Made by a program: the position numbers and the translations under genes. DNA of 15,229 nucleotides from Candidatus Ratteibacteria bacterium (lineage in GTDB: Bacteria > Ratteibacteria > UBA8468 > B48-G9 > JAFGKM01), in NCBI GenBank assembly GCA_028697565.1, contig JAQVEU010000006.1, positions 1 to 15,229 of the forward strand, in the 5' to 3' direction. Below the pieces are notes generated by a model. That model was given only the letters and a program-made list of their open reading frames with translations, was not told where the DNA came from and did not search any database. Shown one piece after another: positions 6,266 to 12,798 of this stretch; position 1 is the first letter of the stretch; the number at the start of each line of letters is the position of its first letter.

Positions 6266-7213
6266 ATGGAAGAAAAGATTGTGTTTGGCCCTGTACCTTC
6301 AAGACGGCTGGGACAGAGTTTGGGAATAAACAATATCCCGCCGCCAAAGCTCTGTAGTTATTCCTGTATATACTGCCAGATAGGAAGAACTGTAAACTTT
6401 TCCACAGAAAGAGCAATTTTTTATCCTGTGGAAAAAATAGTATCTGAGGTATCTCTTGCGATTAAAAAATTAACAGAGAGGGGAGAAGAAATTGACTATA
6501 TCTCATTTGTTCCTGATGGAGAGCCCACCCTTGATATAAACTTAGGTAAAGAGATAGAGGCATTGAAAAAATTCAATATCAGGATAGCAGTTATAACCAA
6601 TTCCTCCCTCCTGTGGAAGGTAGATGTAAGGGGTGACCTGAAAAAGGCAGACCTTGTATCTCTAAAGATAGATACTGTTGACAGAGAAATATGGAAAAAG
6701 ATAAACAGGCCGAAAAACAGTCTTTCTTTTGAAAAGATACTGGAAGGTATAAAAATTTTTTCTTCTGAGTTTGGTAGCACACTTATCACAGAAACACTTA
6801 TGGTAAAGGATATAAATGATGGAAACAAAGTTATAGAAGATACTGCCATATTTATCTCTGGTCTCAAACCTGCCATTGCATATATAGGAATACCTACAAG
6901 ACCACCATCAGAACAATGGGTAGACACACCAGAAGAAGAAAAAGTATTGTATGCCTATAAGATCTTCACTCACTACGGTATTAAAACAGAGCTTATAGCA
7001 GGAGGTTGTACAGGAACTTTTGGATTTGCAGGAGATATTGAAAACGATATAGTAAACACTGTGTCTGTGCATCCTATGAGCAAAAAACAGATAGAAGAAC
7101 TTCTCAAAAAGGCATCATCTGAATGGACTGTTATGGAGAAATTGCTTTCAGAAAAGAAGGTCAATGAGATTGAGTACAAAGGGGAAAAATACTACATAAG
7201 AAATTTTAAATAG
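6266..7213 (+). CDS. Radical SAM protein, COG0731 type
   Basis: The 315-aa protein has the radical SAM cluster motif C30-x3-C34-x2-C37, which binds a [4Fe-4S] cluster and S-adenosylmethionine, and a GEPTL segment (85-89) typical of the fold. The N-terminus FGPVPSRRLGQSLG is the signature of the COG0731 group, related to wyosine-forming TYW1 enzymes; its bacterial members have no settled function. A helical C-terminal part (about 255-315, beginning SVHPMSKKQIEELL) may be a small DNA- or RNA-binding or partner domain. The start matches family N-termini and follows a -10 box by 7 nt, with no ribosome binding site. The gene ends head-on into the flavoprotein gene with 8 bp of overlap. Confidence 0.85.
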   Translation: MEEKIVFGPVPSRRLGQSLGINNIPPPKLCSYSCIYCQIGRTVNFSTERAIFYPVEKIVSEVSLAIKKLTERGEEIDYISFVPDGEPTLDINLGKEIEALKKFNIRIAVITNSSLLWKVDVRGDLKKADLVSLKIDTVDREIWKKINRPKNSLSFEKILEGIKIFSSEFGSTLITETLMVKDINDGNKVIEDTAIFISGLKPAIAYIGIPTRPPSEQWVDTPEEEKVLYAYKIFTHYGIKTELIAGGCTGTFGFAGDIENDIVNTVSVHPMSKKQIEELLKKASSEWTVMEKLLSEKKVNEIEYKGEKYYIRNFK

Positions 7214-8435
7214 AAACACCTGCTATATAACCAGTGGTAAATGCTGCCTGAAGATTATATCCACCTGTCCTGCCATCAATATCTATCACCTCACCTGCAA
7301 AAAACAGCCCCGGGACAATTTTTGATTCCATTGTTTTGGGGTTTATCTCATTTACACTTACACCACCACGGGTTACCATACTGTCCTCAAATGGCCTTGT
7401 TGACTTTACCCTGAATGAAAATTTTAAAAGTGCTCCTATTATCCTTTTCCGCTCCTCTGATGTCATCTGATTCATCCTTTTCTCACCATCCAGCCCTGCA
7501 TACTCTAAAAACACATCCACCATTCCTGAAGGCAGCAGATTCTTCATCATGGTTTTCAGTTGTTTGTTTGAGTTTTCTTTTATCTCTCTTAACAGCCGGT
7601 TGTCCAGTTGTTGATATGAAAGCGCTGGCTTAAGATTGATAGAAATGGTTATTTCCCCTTTATCAATATTTTCTGATATATCCCCACTTATATTCAGAAC
7701 TGCAGGTCCACTAAACCCATAGTGTGTAAAAAGCACTTCTCCAAACTCCTCACCTATTGTTTTTCCATGTAGAGATGCAGTAACCCTCACATTTTTAAGG
7801 GAAATACCTGTACACCTTCTTGTAAGATAACTCTTTTCAACCTCTATACCACATAACGTAGGGACTGGTTTTATAATTGTATGTCCGAACCTCTCTGCAA
7901 GTTTATATCCAGAACCATCGGAACCTGTGCCAGGAAAACTTTTACCGCCACACGCAATAACAACCTTTCTTCCATTGTATTTCTTTTTATCTGTTGTTAT
8001 TACCTCAAAAAAACCATCTTTTTGAACTATACGGGACACACTCTTTCTAAAATACACCTGCACACGTAACCTTTTCAAAAGATTATTTAATACAGAGACA
8101 ATATCAGAAGCATTATCACTTTCAGGATATACCCTATTTCCTCTTTCAACCTTTAGAGGCAGCCCATTGCTTTCAAAAAACTCTATCAGATCATTATTAA
8201 AAAATCTTGCAAAGGCATTTCTGAGAAACTGGCCATTTCTATAGTTTTTTATGAACTCCTCTATCCCCTCAAGATTTGTAATATTGCCCCTTCTGTTGCC
8301 AGTAAGAAGAAGTTTTTTCCCTATCTCGCTGTTTTTCTCAAGTAAGAGTACCTTTTTCCCACGCTCCCCTGCTGTTATTGCACACATACATCCCGCAGGT
8401 CCTGCCCCTATTATAATAACATCATATATATCCAT
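7206..8435 (-). CDS. BaiN/HI0933-family FAD-dependent oxidoreductase
   Basis: The 409-aa flavoprotein has the N-terminal dinucleotide motif GAGPAG (10-15) with E33 ending the second strand. It also has an ACGGKSFPGTGSDGSGY block in the middle and the C-terminal FFAGEVIDIDGRTGGYNLQ block that closes the FAD site. These place it in the YhiN/HI0933 family, which includes BaiN of bile acid metabolism; most members have no known substrate. The family segment usually reading GNGRCN reads GNRRGN here (46-51), so its Cys is missing. No Shine-Dalgarno precedes the ATG; a structured element (8449-8525) ends 13 nt upstream. The last 8 bp overlap the end of the radical SAM gene on the other strand. Confidence 0.88.
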   Translation of the reverse strand: MDIYDVIIIGAGPAGCMCAITAGERGKKVLLLEKNSEIGKKLLLTGNRRGNITNLEGIEEFIKNYRNGQFLRNAFARFFNNDLIEFFESNGLPLKVERGNRVYPESDNASDIVSVLNNLLKRLRVQVYFRKSVSRIVQKDGFFEVITTDKKKYNGRKVVIACGGKSFPGTGSDGSGYKLAERFGHTIIKPVPTLCGIEVEKSYLTRRCTGISLKNVRVTASLHGKTIGEEFGEVLFTHYGFSGPAVLNISGDISENIDKGEITISINLKPALSYQQLDNRLLREIKENSNKQLKTMMKNLLPSGMVDVFLEYAGLDGEKRMNQMTSEERKRIIGALLKFSFRVKSTRPFEDSMVTRGGVSVNEINPKTMESKIVPGLFFAGEVIDIDGRTGGYNLQAAFTTGYIAGVSI

Positions 8436-8448
8436 TTTAATAACAAAA

Positions 8449-8525
8449 GAGGGCGTTCTGCAAAAGGGTCAACGCCCTTTGGATATGGGCTTAAAAGCCC
8501 AATTTTTTTACGCAGTAACGCCCTC
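8449..8525. promoter_or_regulatory. Three-arm structured element upstream of the flavoprotein gene
   Basis: GAGGGCGTT-CTGC (8449-8461) pairs with the complementary end at 8512-8525 (one bulged base), closing a multi-branch structure. Inside are AAAGGG/CCCTTT (8463-8468/8475-8480) and TGGGCTT/AAGCCCA (8486-8492/8495-8501). AGGGCGTT (8450-8457) can instead pair with AACGCCCT at 8471-8478, so two folds compete. On the minus strand this would be the 5' leader of the flavoprotein mRNA. I do not recognise it as a known riboswitch class; a palindromic repeat element is the main alternative. Confidence 0.55.
8486..8509 (+). terminator. Intrinsic terminator-like hairpin (plus strand)
   Basis: TGGGCTT-AA-AAGCCCA is followed at once by A and seven Ts (8503-8509), a good intrinsic terminator on the plus strand. 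No plus-strand gene lies directly upstream. It could stop read-through from the radical SAM gene, which has no terminator of its own at 7213. Confidence 0.55.
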
Positions 8526-8544
8526 ACTCATATTATGTCTAAGT

Positions 8545-8568
8545 AAGTATAAAGTAGCAAGTAGGAAG
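8545..8568 (+). repeat. Short heptamer array (AAGTAGx-type)
   Basis: AAGTATA, AAGTAGC, AAGTAGG and a partial AAG follow with a period of 7. It overlaps the left terminal repeat of the element at 8546-8648. Confidence 0.6.
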
Positions 8569-8648
8569 AAATCCCCGCTACCTCCTCTTTACAAAGGGGG
8601 GAAGGAATGAGGGAATTTTGTTTAATTTTTTTCTCGCTACTTACTACT
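8546..8648. mobile_element. MITE-like palindromic element (about 103 bp)
   Basis: Imperfect 16-bp terminal inverted repeats (8546-8561 and 8633-8648, 13 of 16 matching) flank a 50-bp internal palindrome (8569-8618). The palindrome has AAATCCCC and GGGAATTT at its ends and CTCTTT-AC-AAAGGGG at its centre. There is no coding capacity and I see no target-site duplication. Similar CCCCTTT-AAAGGGG palindromes occur between genes in many bacterial genomes, from memory and not checked. It may be a non-autonomous element or a REP-like palindrome. Confidence 0.45.
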
Positions 8649-8691
8649 CCTCAGGCAACATAGTTGACCGAGTATTTACTAAATAAATTGT

Positions 8692-9693
8692 TTATGTTTG
8701 AAAGGAAAAATTCTTTTCTCTAAAGAGTTTTATGGTTATTTTTACTACATCCTTGTCATAAAGGGCTCCTGCATTTTTCTCTATCTCTTTTAGCGCCTCT
8801 TCAAGTGGATATGCAGTCCTGTATGGTCTGTGTGAGGTCATTGCCTCAACCACATCAGCGACTGCAATGATTCTTGCCTCAAGAGAAATTTTTCCATCCC
8901 TTGTTCCTTCAGGATAACCTGCGCCATTGAGTCGTTCATGATGCTGATACACTATCTTTGCTACAGGAGAAAGAAGTTTAATATCATTGAGAAGTTTATA
9001 TCCATTAACAGGATGTGTCTTTACAAAGGCAAACTCCACATCATCTAACTTTGCCGGCTTGTTCAGTATATCCATAGGTATAAAAATTTTGCCGAGGTCG
9101 TGGATAGAAGATGCTATTTTAATGTCTTCAATCTGCTTTCTTGGACATCCCATCTCTTTTGCTATTGCACAGGCAAGTTGCACTGTCTTCTTTTGATGTC
9201 CTGATGTGTAAGGGTCTTTTGTCTCCACAATATCCATCATCGTCTTTATAATATCTTCAAAGGTTTCCTGAAATTCCTTTACATTCTTCTGGAGTTTTTT
9301 TATAAGACGTACCTTGTCTGTAATGTCATATGCCATCCCTAACATACCTATAACATTTCCTTTCTTATCCTTTACAGGTATCTTTATACACTGGACAACA
9401 TACTTCTTGTCCGGTGGGCAATATGGGTCTATTATATGTATAGGTTTCCCTGTTTTTATTATACCCCTGTCATCCTTCCTGTATTTTTCTGCGATGTTGT
9501 GCGGAAATATGTCAAGGTCGGTCTTTCCTTCTATCTCTTCTGGTTTTATTCCGAGGTCATCTGCAAATGACCTATTTATAATTATGTATCTTAAGTTTTT
9601 ATCCTTATAGAATATCTTTTCAGGAAGGTTATTCAGGAGTTCTTTATAAAATGTTTTGTCCAGCCTTATCTTTTTTGTTTTTGTTAACTTCAT
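8692..9693 (-). CDS. PAS domain HD-GYP protein, probable c-di-GMP phosphodiesterase
   Basis: The 333-aa cytoplasmic protein has an N-terminal PAS sensor (about 14-130, ending in GMLGMAYDITDKVRL), a coiled linker (130-155) and an HD-GYP domain (about 150-330). The metal site shows H198-D199 in SSIHDLGK, H251-H252-E253 and G259-Y260-P261 in HHERLNGAGYP. HD-GYP proteins hydrolyse the second messenger cyclic di-GMP; the PAS domain would sense a small molecule, redox state or light. No membrane segment or receiver domain is present. The key residues are intact, so activity is likely. The gene has its own consensus-like promoter, ends 6 nt before the ATG, and diverges from proS. Confidence 0.92.
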   Translation of the reverse strand: MKLTKTKKIRLDKTFYKELLNNLPEKIFYKDKNLRYIIINRSFADDLGIKPEEIEGKTDLDIFPHNIAEKYRKDDRGIIKTGKPIHIIDPYCPPDKKYVVQCIKIPVKDKKGNVIGMLGMAYDITDKVRLIKKLQKNVKEFQETFEDIIKTMMDIVETKDPYTSGHQKKTVQLACAIAKEMGCPRKQIEDIKIASSIHDLGKIFIPMDILNKPAKLDDVEFAFVKTHPVNGYKLLNDIKLLSPVAKIVYQHHERLNGAGYPEGTRDGKISLEARIIAVADVVEAMTSHRPYRTAYPLEEALKEIEKNAGALYDKDVVKITIKLFREKNFSFQT

Positions 9694-9699
9694 AAAATT

Positions 9700-9728
9700 A
9701 TTATACCTTAATAACCTTTTTTTATCAA
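9700..9728 (-). promoter_or_regulatory. HD-GYP gene promoter
   Basis: On the minus strand TTGATA (9728-9723) and TATAAT (9705-9700) are spaced 17 bp, close to the sigma-70 consensus. The -10 ends 6 nt before the ATG at 9693, so the transcript should begin at the start codon. Confidence 0.75.
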
Positions 9729-9735
9729 TGGTCAG

Positions 9736-9764
9736 TTGAAATAATCGGAATTAGGGTGTAAGAT
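9736..9764 (+). promoter_or_regulatory. proS-por operon promoter
   Basis: TTGAAA (9736-9741) and TAAGAT (9759-9764) are 17 bp apart. The start would be near 9771, leaving a 15-nt leader with AGGAGAG 6 nt before the ATG at 9786. It lies back to back with the HD-GYP promoter, whose -35 ends 7 bp away. Confidence 0.75.
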
Positions 9765-9785
9765 AAGGGGAAAAGGAGAGATGTT

Positions 9786-10934
9786 ATGAGATGGAGTAGA
9801 TATTTTTTGCCAACATCAAAAGAACCACCAAAGGATGCAGAAACAGTCAGCCATAAACTTATGTGCAGGGCAGGTATGATAGACAAGACATCATCAGGTG
9901 TTTATACATATCTTCCTGCTGGCTACAAGGTGTTAAAAAATGTGGAACGTATTGTGAGACAGGAGATGGATAGTGCTGGGGCAATGGAACTTCTTATGCC
10001 TGCACTCCAGCCCGCATCTTTATGGAAAGAGAGTGGTCGGCTGGATGAGATGGGTGAGGAGATGATAAGGTTTACTGATAGGCACAAACGTCTTATGCTG
10101 TTTGGTCCTACACATGAAGAGGTTATAACAGATATTATCAGAAGATACATCAACTCATGGAAACAACTGCCTGTGACCCTTTACCAGATTCAGACAAAGT
10201 TCAGGGATGAGATGCGACCAAGGTTCGGGATAGTAAGGGCAAGAGAGTTTCTGATGAAGGATGCATACAGTTTTGACAGAGATGAGAAAGGACTGGATGA
10301 GTCATATCAGAAGATGAAGGATGCATATGTTAGGATATTTGAAAGGTGTGGACTGGACTGTTCCATACAGCAGGCGGACTCAGGGGTAATAGGAGGTAAA
10401 TTCTCTGAGGAGTTTGTGGCAAAAGGAGAGTGTCCAGAACTTGAGGTAGGACACATATTTAAGTTGGGGACAAAATACAGTGAGACAATGAAGGCACTTT
10501 TTGTAGACAGGGATGGAAAAGAAAAGCCACTGGTTATGGGCTGCTATGGTATAGGTGTAAGCCGGATTGTTGCCGCTGTTATAGAAGGTAATTATGACAA
10601 AAATGGGATTGTCTGGCCTATATCTGTTGCACCTTTTTCTGTTCTTGTTGTTCCTACCAATATGGAGAACACTCTTATAGGTAGTGCTGCGGAAAAGATA
10701 TATACATCTCTTGTAAAAGATAGGATAGAGACCCTTTATGATGACAGGGATCTAAGTGCAGGGGTGAAGTTTTCTGATGGAGACCTTATTGGTATCCCAC
10801 TCTGGGTTGTGATAGGGAAAAAGTTTATAGAAAAGGGAAAGTTAGAGATAAAGATACGGAGGGAAGACAGGTTTGTTGAGGTAGATACAGAAAACATTAC
10901 AAACTGGATTAGGAACTACAAACAGGGGAAATGA
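9786..10934 (+). CDS. proS: Prolyl-tRNA synthetase lacking the editing (INS) domain
   Basis: This class II synthetase charges tRNA-Pro with proline. It matches the bacterial ProRS: an N-terminal YFLPTSKEPP, motif 1 near 60-76, the GPTHEEVITD block (107-116), motif 2 FRDEMRPRFGIVRAREFLMKD (139-159), GHIFKLGTKYSE (222-233), motif 3 GCYGIGVSR (252-260) and a C-terminal anticodon-binding domain (about 285-382). At 382 aa it is much shorter than the common 565-aa bacterial form. The region between GGKFSEEF (203-210) and EVGHIF is about 10 residues, where E. coli has an insertion of about 180 residues that deacylates Ala-tRNA-Pro. Both flanks are in frame, so this is a clean loss and not a broken gene. 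The stop overlaps the next start (ATGA). Confidence 0.95.
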   Translation: MRWSRYFLPTSKEPPKDAETVSHKLMCRAGMIDKTSSGVYTYLPAGYKVLKNVERIVRQEMDSAGAMELLMPALQPASLWKESGRLDEMGEEMIRFTDRHKRLMLFGPTHEEVITDIIRRYINSWKQLPVTLYQIQTKFRDEMRPRFGIVRAREFLMKDAYSFDRDEKGLDESYQKMKDAYVRIFERCGLDCSIQQADSGVIGGKFSEEFVAKGECPELEVGHIFKLGTKYSETMKALFVDRDGKEKPLVMGCYGIGVSRIVAAVIEGNYDKNGIVWPISVAPFSVLVVPTNMENTLIGSAAEKIYTSLVKDRIETLYDDRDLSAGVKFSDGDLIGIPLWVVIGKKFIEKGKLEIKIRREDRFVEVDTENITNWIRNYKQGK

Positions 10935-11623
10935 TACAGATTATAAAAAAGGGGGTTCTGCTGAATAGAAGGGAGTTTTGCCTTTCTCTTATTGTATTTG
11001 TCTATCTTGTATTCTCCTTTTCGGTTATGTCCCACTATTCTAACGTTGTTTTTCTACCATATCTCCAGTTTGTCTTCTTCCTTTTAGAGAACTACCTCAC
11101 CGTCTCTGTATATTATGGTATCAGGCAGTCCATTGGAACAGAGCAATTTAAACTCCACGATGTCTTTACAGGAGGCAACAGATTTTTTGGAAGGGTCCTC
11201 TGGTATAAAGTCCTGTCACTTATTTTCATCCTCGTTGTTGCCGCATTCTGCCTAAGTATGATTGAACTTGTCAAGGATGCGCCCCTTATTACCACGGGTC
11301 TTATTACTGCCTTTACAGTCATCTGGCTTTCCTTTCCTGTTTATCTGTTCCTTTTGACTGTTTATGCGCCACTTATTATAGTTTCTGATGATGTACCACT
11401 ATTTACTGCTATAAAAACAAGTATGCTGTTTATAAGAAACAACCTTGGGAATGTAGTAAAACTTCTAACTATTTTTTTACCACTCTGGTGTTTTGCCATT
11501 TTGCTTTTAAAATTGTATAATGGAAAGGGACTGGTTTTTCAGTTCTGTATTTTCTACATTGTTTCTTTGTTAGAAATTATAACAGTCAAGGTCTTTTTAT
11601 TTTTTTACAGAGGAGAGAGGTGA
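10931..11623 (+). CDS. Six-helix membrane protein of unknown function
   Basis: The 230-aa protein has about six transmembrane segments (about 16-34, 38-64, 88-112, 119-150, 176-194 and 200-226). A segment reading TAIKTSMLFIRNNLGNVVKL (159-178) resembles a conserved helix in poorly characterised membrane families such as the membrane domain of GPDPase-like proteins, which is a weak resemblance. The gene overlaps proS by 4 nt and ends 4 nt before porG; its tail contains the GGAGAGAGG that serves porG. It is therefore a member of the operon, but nothing in it points to a substrate. Confidence 0.8.
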   Translation: MIQIIKKGVLLNRREFCLSLIVFVYLVFSFSVMSHYSNVVFLPYLQFVFFLLENYLTVSVYYGIRQSIGTEQFKLHDVFTGGNRFFGRVLWYKVLSLIFILVVAAFCLSMIELVKDAPLITTGLITAFTVIWLSFPVYLFLLTVYAPLIIVSDDVPLFTAIKTSMLFIRNNLGNVVKLLTIFLPLWCFAILLLKLYNGKGLVFQFCIFYIVSLLEIITVKVFLFFYRGER

Positions 11624-11627
11624 AAGA

Positions 11628-12209
11628 ATGACAGAGAAAGTTTTTGAGGTGCGGTGGCATGGCAGAGGTGGCCAGGGTGCAAAGACAGCAGCCCTCCTTT
11701 TTGGTGATGCGGCACTTTCCACAGGAAAATATATCCAGGCATTTCCAGAGTATGGTCCTGAAAGAATGGGTGCCCCTGTCCAGTCATTTAACAGGATAAG
11801 TAATAACCCGATAAGGGACCACTCCGGCATTGAAAGGCCTGATGTGGTAGTTGTCCTTGATGTGACACTTGTAGGACAGATAGATGTCACAGATGGGCTT
11901 GATCCCGATAAAGGGCTCCTTATTGTTAATACACCGCTTGGACCAGAAGAGATAAAAAAGAAGATAGGTTATAGCGGGAGGGTATATACTGTGGATGCAT
12001 CGCGGATAGCAAAGGAAACCATAGGCAGAGATATTCCAAATACTCCCATGATGGGTGCACTTGTTAGAGTGACAGGAGTCATTGATGTAGATAATCTGCT
12101 TGAAGACACAAAGAAAAAACTTGAAAAAAAATTCAGAAACAGACCTGAGATTGTTGAAGGAAATATCAGTGCTATAAAGAGGGCATATAATGAGGTGAAA
12201 GGGGTATAA
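11628..12209 (+). CDS. porG: Pyruvate:ferredoxin oxidoreductase, gamma subunit
   Basis: The 193-aa protein is the gamma domain of 2-oxoacid:ferredoxin oxidoreductases. It shows WHGRGGQGAKTAA (10-22), the FPEYGPERMGAPVQSFNRIS block, and PNTPMMGALVRVTG toward the C-terminus. With PorA, PorB and PorD it makes the four-subunit enzyme that converts pyruvate and CoA to acetyl-CoA and CO2 while reducing ferredoxin. The gamma-delta-alpha-beta gene order is the one known from Thermotoga and Pyrococcus. The start follows a strong purine-rich site, and porD begins 1 nt after its stop. Confidence 0.93.
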   Translation: MTEKVFEVRWHGRGGQGAKTAALLFGDAALSTGKYIQAFPEYGPERMGAPVQSFNRISNNPIRDHSGIERPDVVVVLDVTLVGQIDVTDGLDPDKGLLIVNTPLGPEEIKKKIGYSGRVYTVDASRIAKETIGRDIPNTPMMGALVRVTGVIDVDNLLEDTKKKLEKKFRNRPEIVEGNISAIKRAYNEVKGV

Positions 12210-12210
12210 G

Positions 12211-12501
12211 ATGAAAGAGAAAAAAGCAGGGTGGAAGGAACTACCAGAAGGTGATGTGCTTGAAGGTGCTTCCTCTCTAAAGTTTAGGACAGGAAACTGG
12301 CGTAACAGAAGACCAGTTCACATCTCTGAAAGGTGTATTAATTGCTTTATCTGTTGGGTCTCCTGTCCTGATGGTGCGGTTAAGGTAGATAGTGAGACAG
12401 GTAAGTTTGGACATTTTGATTACGACTTCTGTAAGGGATGTGGTATATGTGCATATGAGTGTCCTAAAAAGGCAATAGAGATGGTAGATGACGAGGGGTG
12501 A
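12211..12501 (+). CDS. porD: Pyruvate:ferredoxin oxidoreductase, delta (ferredoxin) subunit
   Basis: The 96-aa protein holds two [4Fe-4S] ferredoxin motifs: C42-x2-C45-x2-C48-x3-C52-P and C74-x2-C77-x2-C80-x3-C84-P. It relays electrons from the TPP and proximal cluster in PorB to external ferredoxin. The N-terminal 38 residues, with a WKELPEGDVL stretch, match the usual delta-subunit extension. All eight cysteines are present. The stop is 3 nt before the next ATG. Confidence 0.94.
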   Translation: MKEKKAGWKELPEGDVLEGASSLKFRTGNWRNRRPVHISERCINCFICWVSCPDGAVKVDSETGKFGHFDYDFCKGCGICAYECPKKAIEMVDDEG

Positions 12502-12504
12502 AAA

Positions 12505-12798
12505 ATGAAAAGACCTATAATGTGGATAGTAGTAGTGCTTATACTTTCTGGATGGATTGCAACAGGTATTACCTATGTCTACTTTAAAAACAAACAGGCA
12601 AAGATGGAGACAGATATTGCGATCCTCCAGTCAGAGCTTCAGACATACCAATTTTTTGCTGATGATGTTGAGAAAAGTACCACACAGATAGGAGAGATTA
12701 TAAGAACACTTGAGAGCCTCAAGGCAAACCTTGAAGGTATCAAAAACAAAATGAAAAGAGGAGAAAAACAAAATGAAAGTAGCCAGAACGGGAAATGA
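12505..12798 (+). CDS. Single-pass membrane protein with coiled coil, inside the por operon
   Basis: The 97-aa product has one N-terminal transmembrane helix (about 5-27), then a mainly charged helical part (30-85) with coiled-coil character (for example IGEIIRTLESLKANLEGIK), and ends in a Lys/Glu/Asn-rich tail. It starts with GAGGGG 5 nt upstream, spanning the end of porD. It overlaps the porA start by 26 nt, and the AGGAG for porA lies in its own coding sequence. The position between porD and porA is unusual, since these genes normally abut. I know no family for it. It could tether the soluble Por complex, or its electron flow, to the membrane; this is only inference from position. Confidence 0.7.
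   Translation: MKRPIMWIVVVLILSGWIATGITYVYFKNKQAKMETDIAILQSELQTYQFFADDVEKSTTQIGEIIRTLESLKANLEGIKNKMKRGEKQNESSQNGK

Noticed and set aside
8251..8610. A 119-aa plus-strand open frame
   Set aside because: It is antisense to the flavoprotein gene and then runs through the structured element and the palindrome; its tail is a translation of the repeat.
9781..9789. Two-codon upstream open frame (ATG TTA TGA) overlapping the proS start
   Set aside because: Too short to judge; the second ATG at 9786 is better placed behind the AGGAG, so it is probably chance.
9786..10934. Frameshifted or truncated proS
   Set aside because: All class II motifs and the anticodon domain are in one frame and the junction is clean, so it is a short but intact ProRS.
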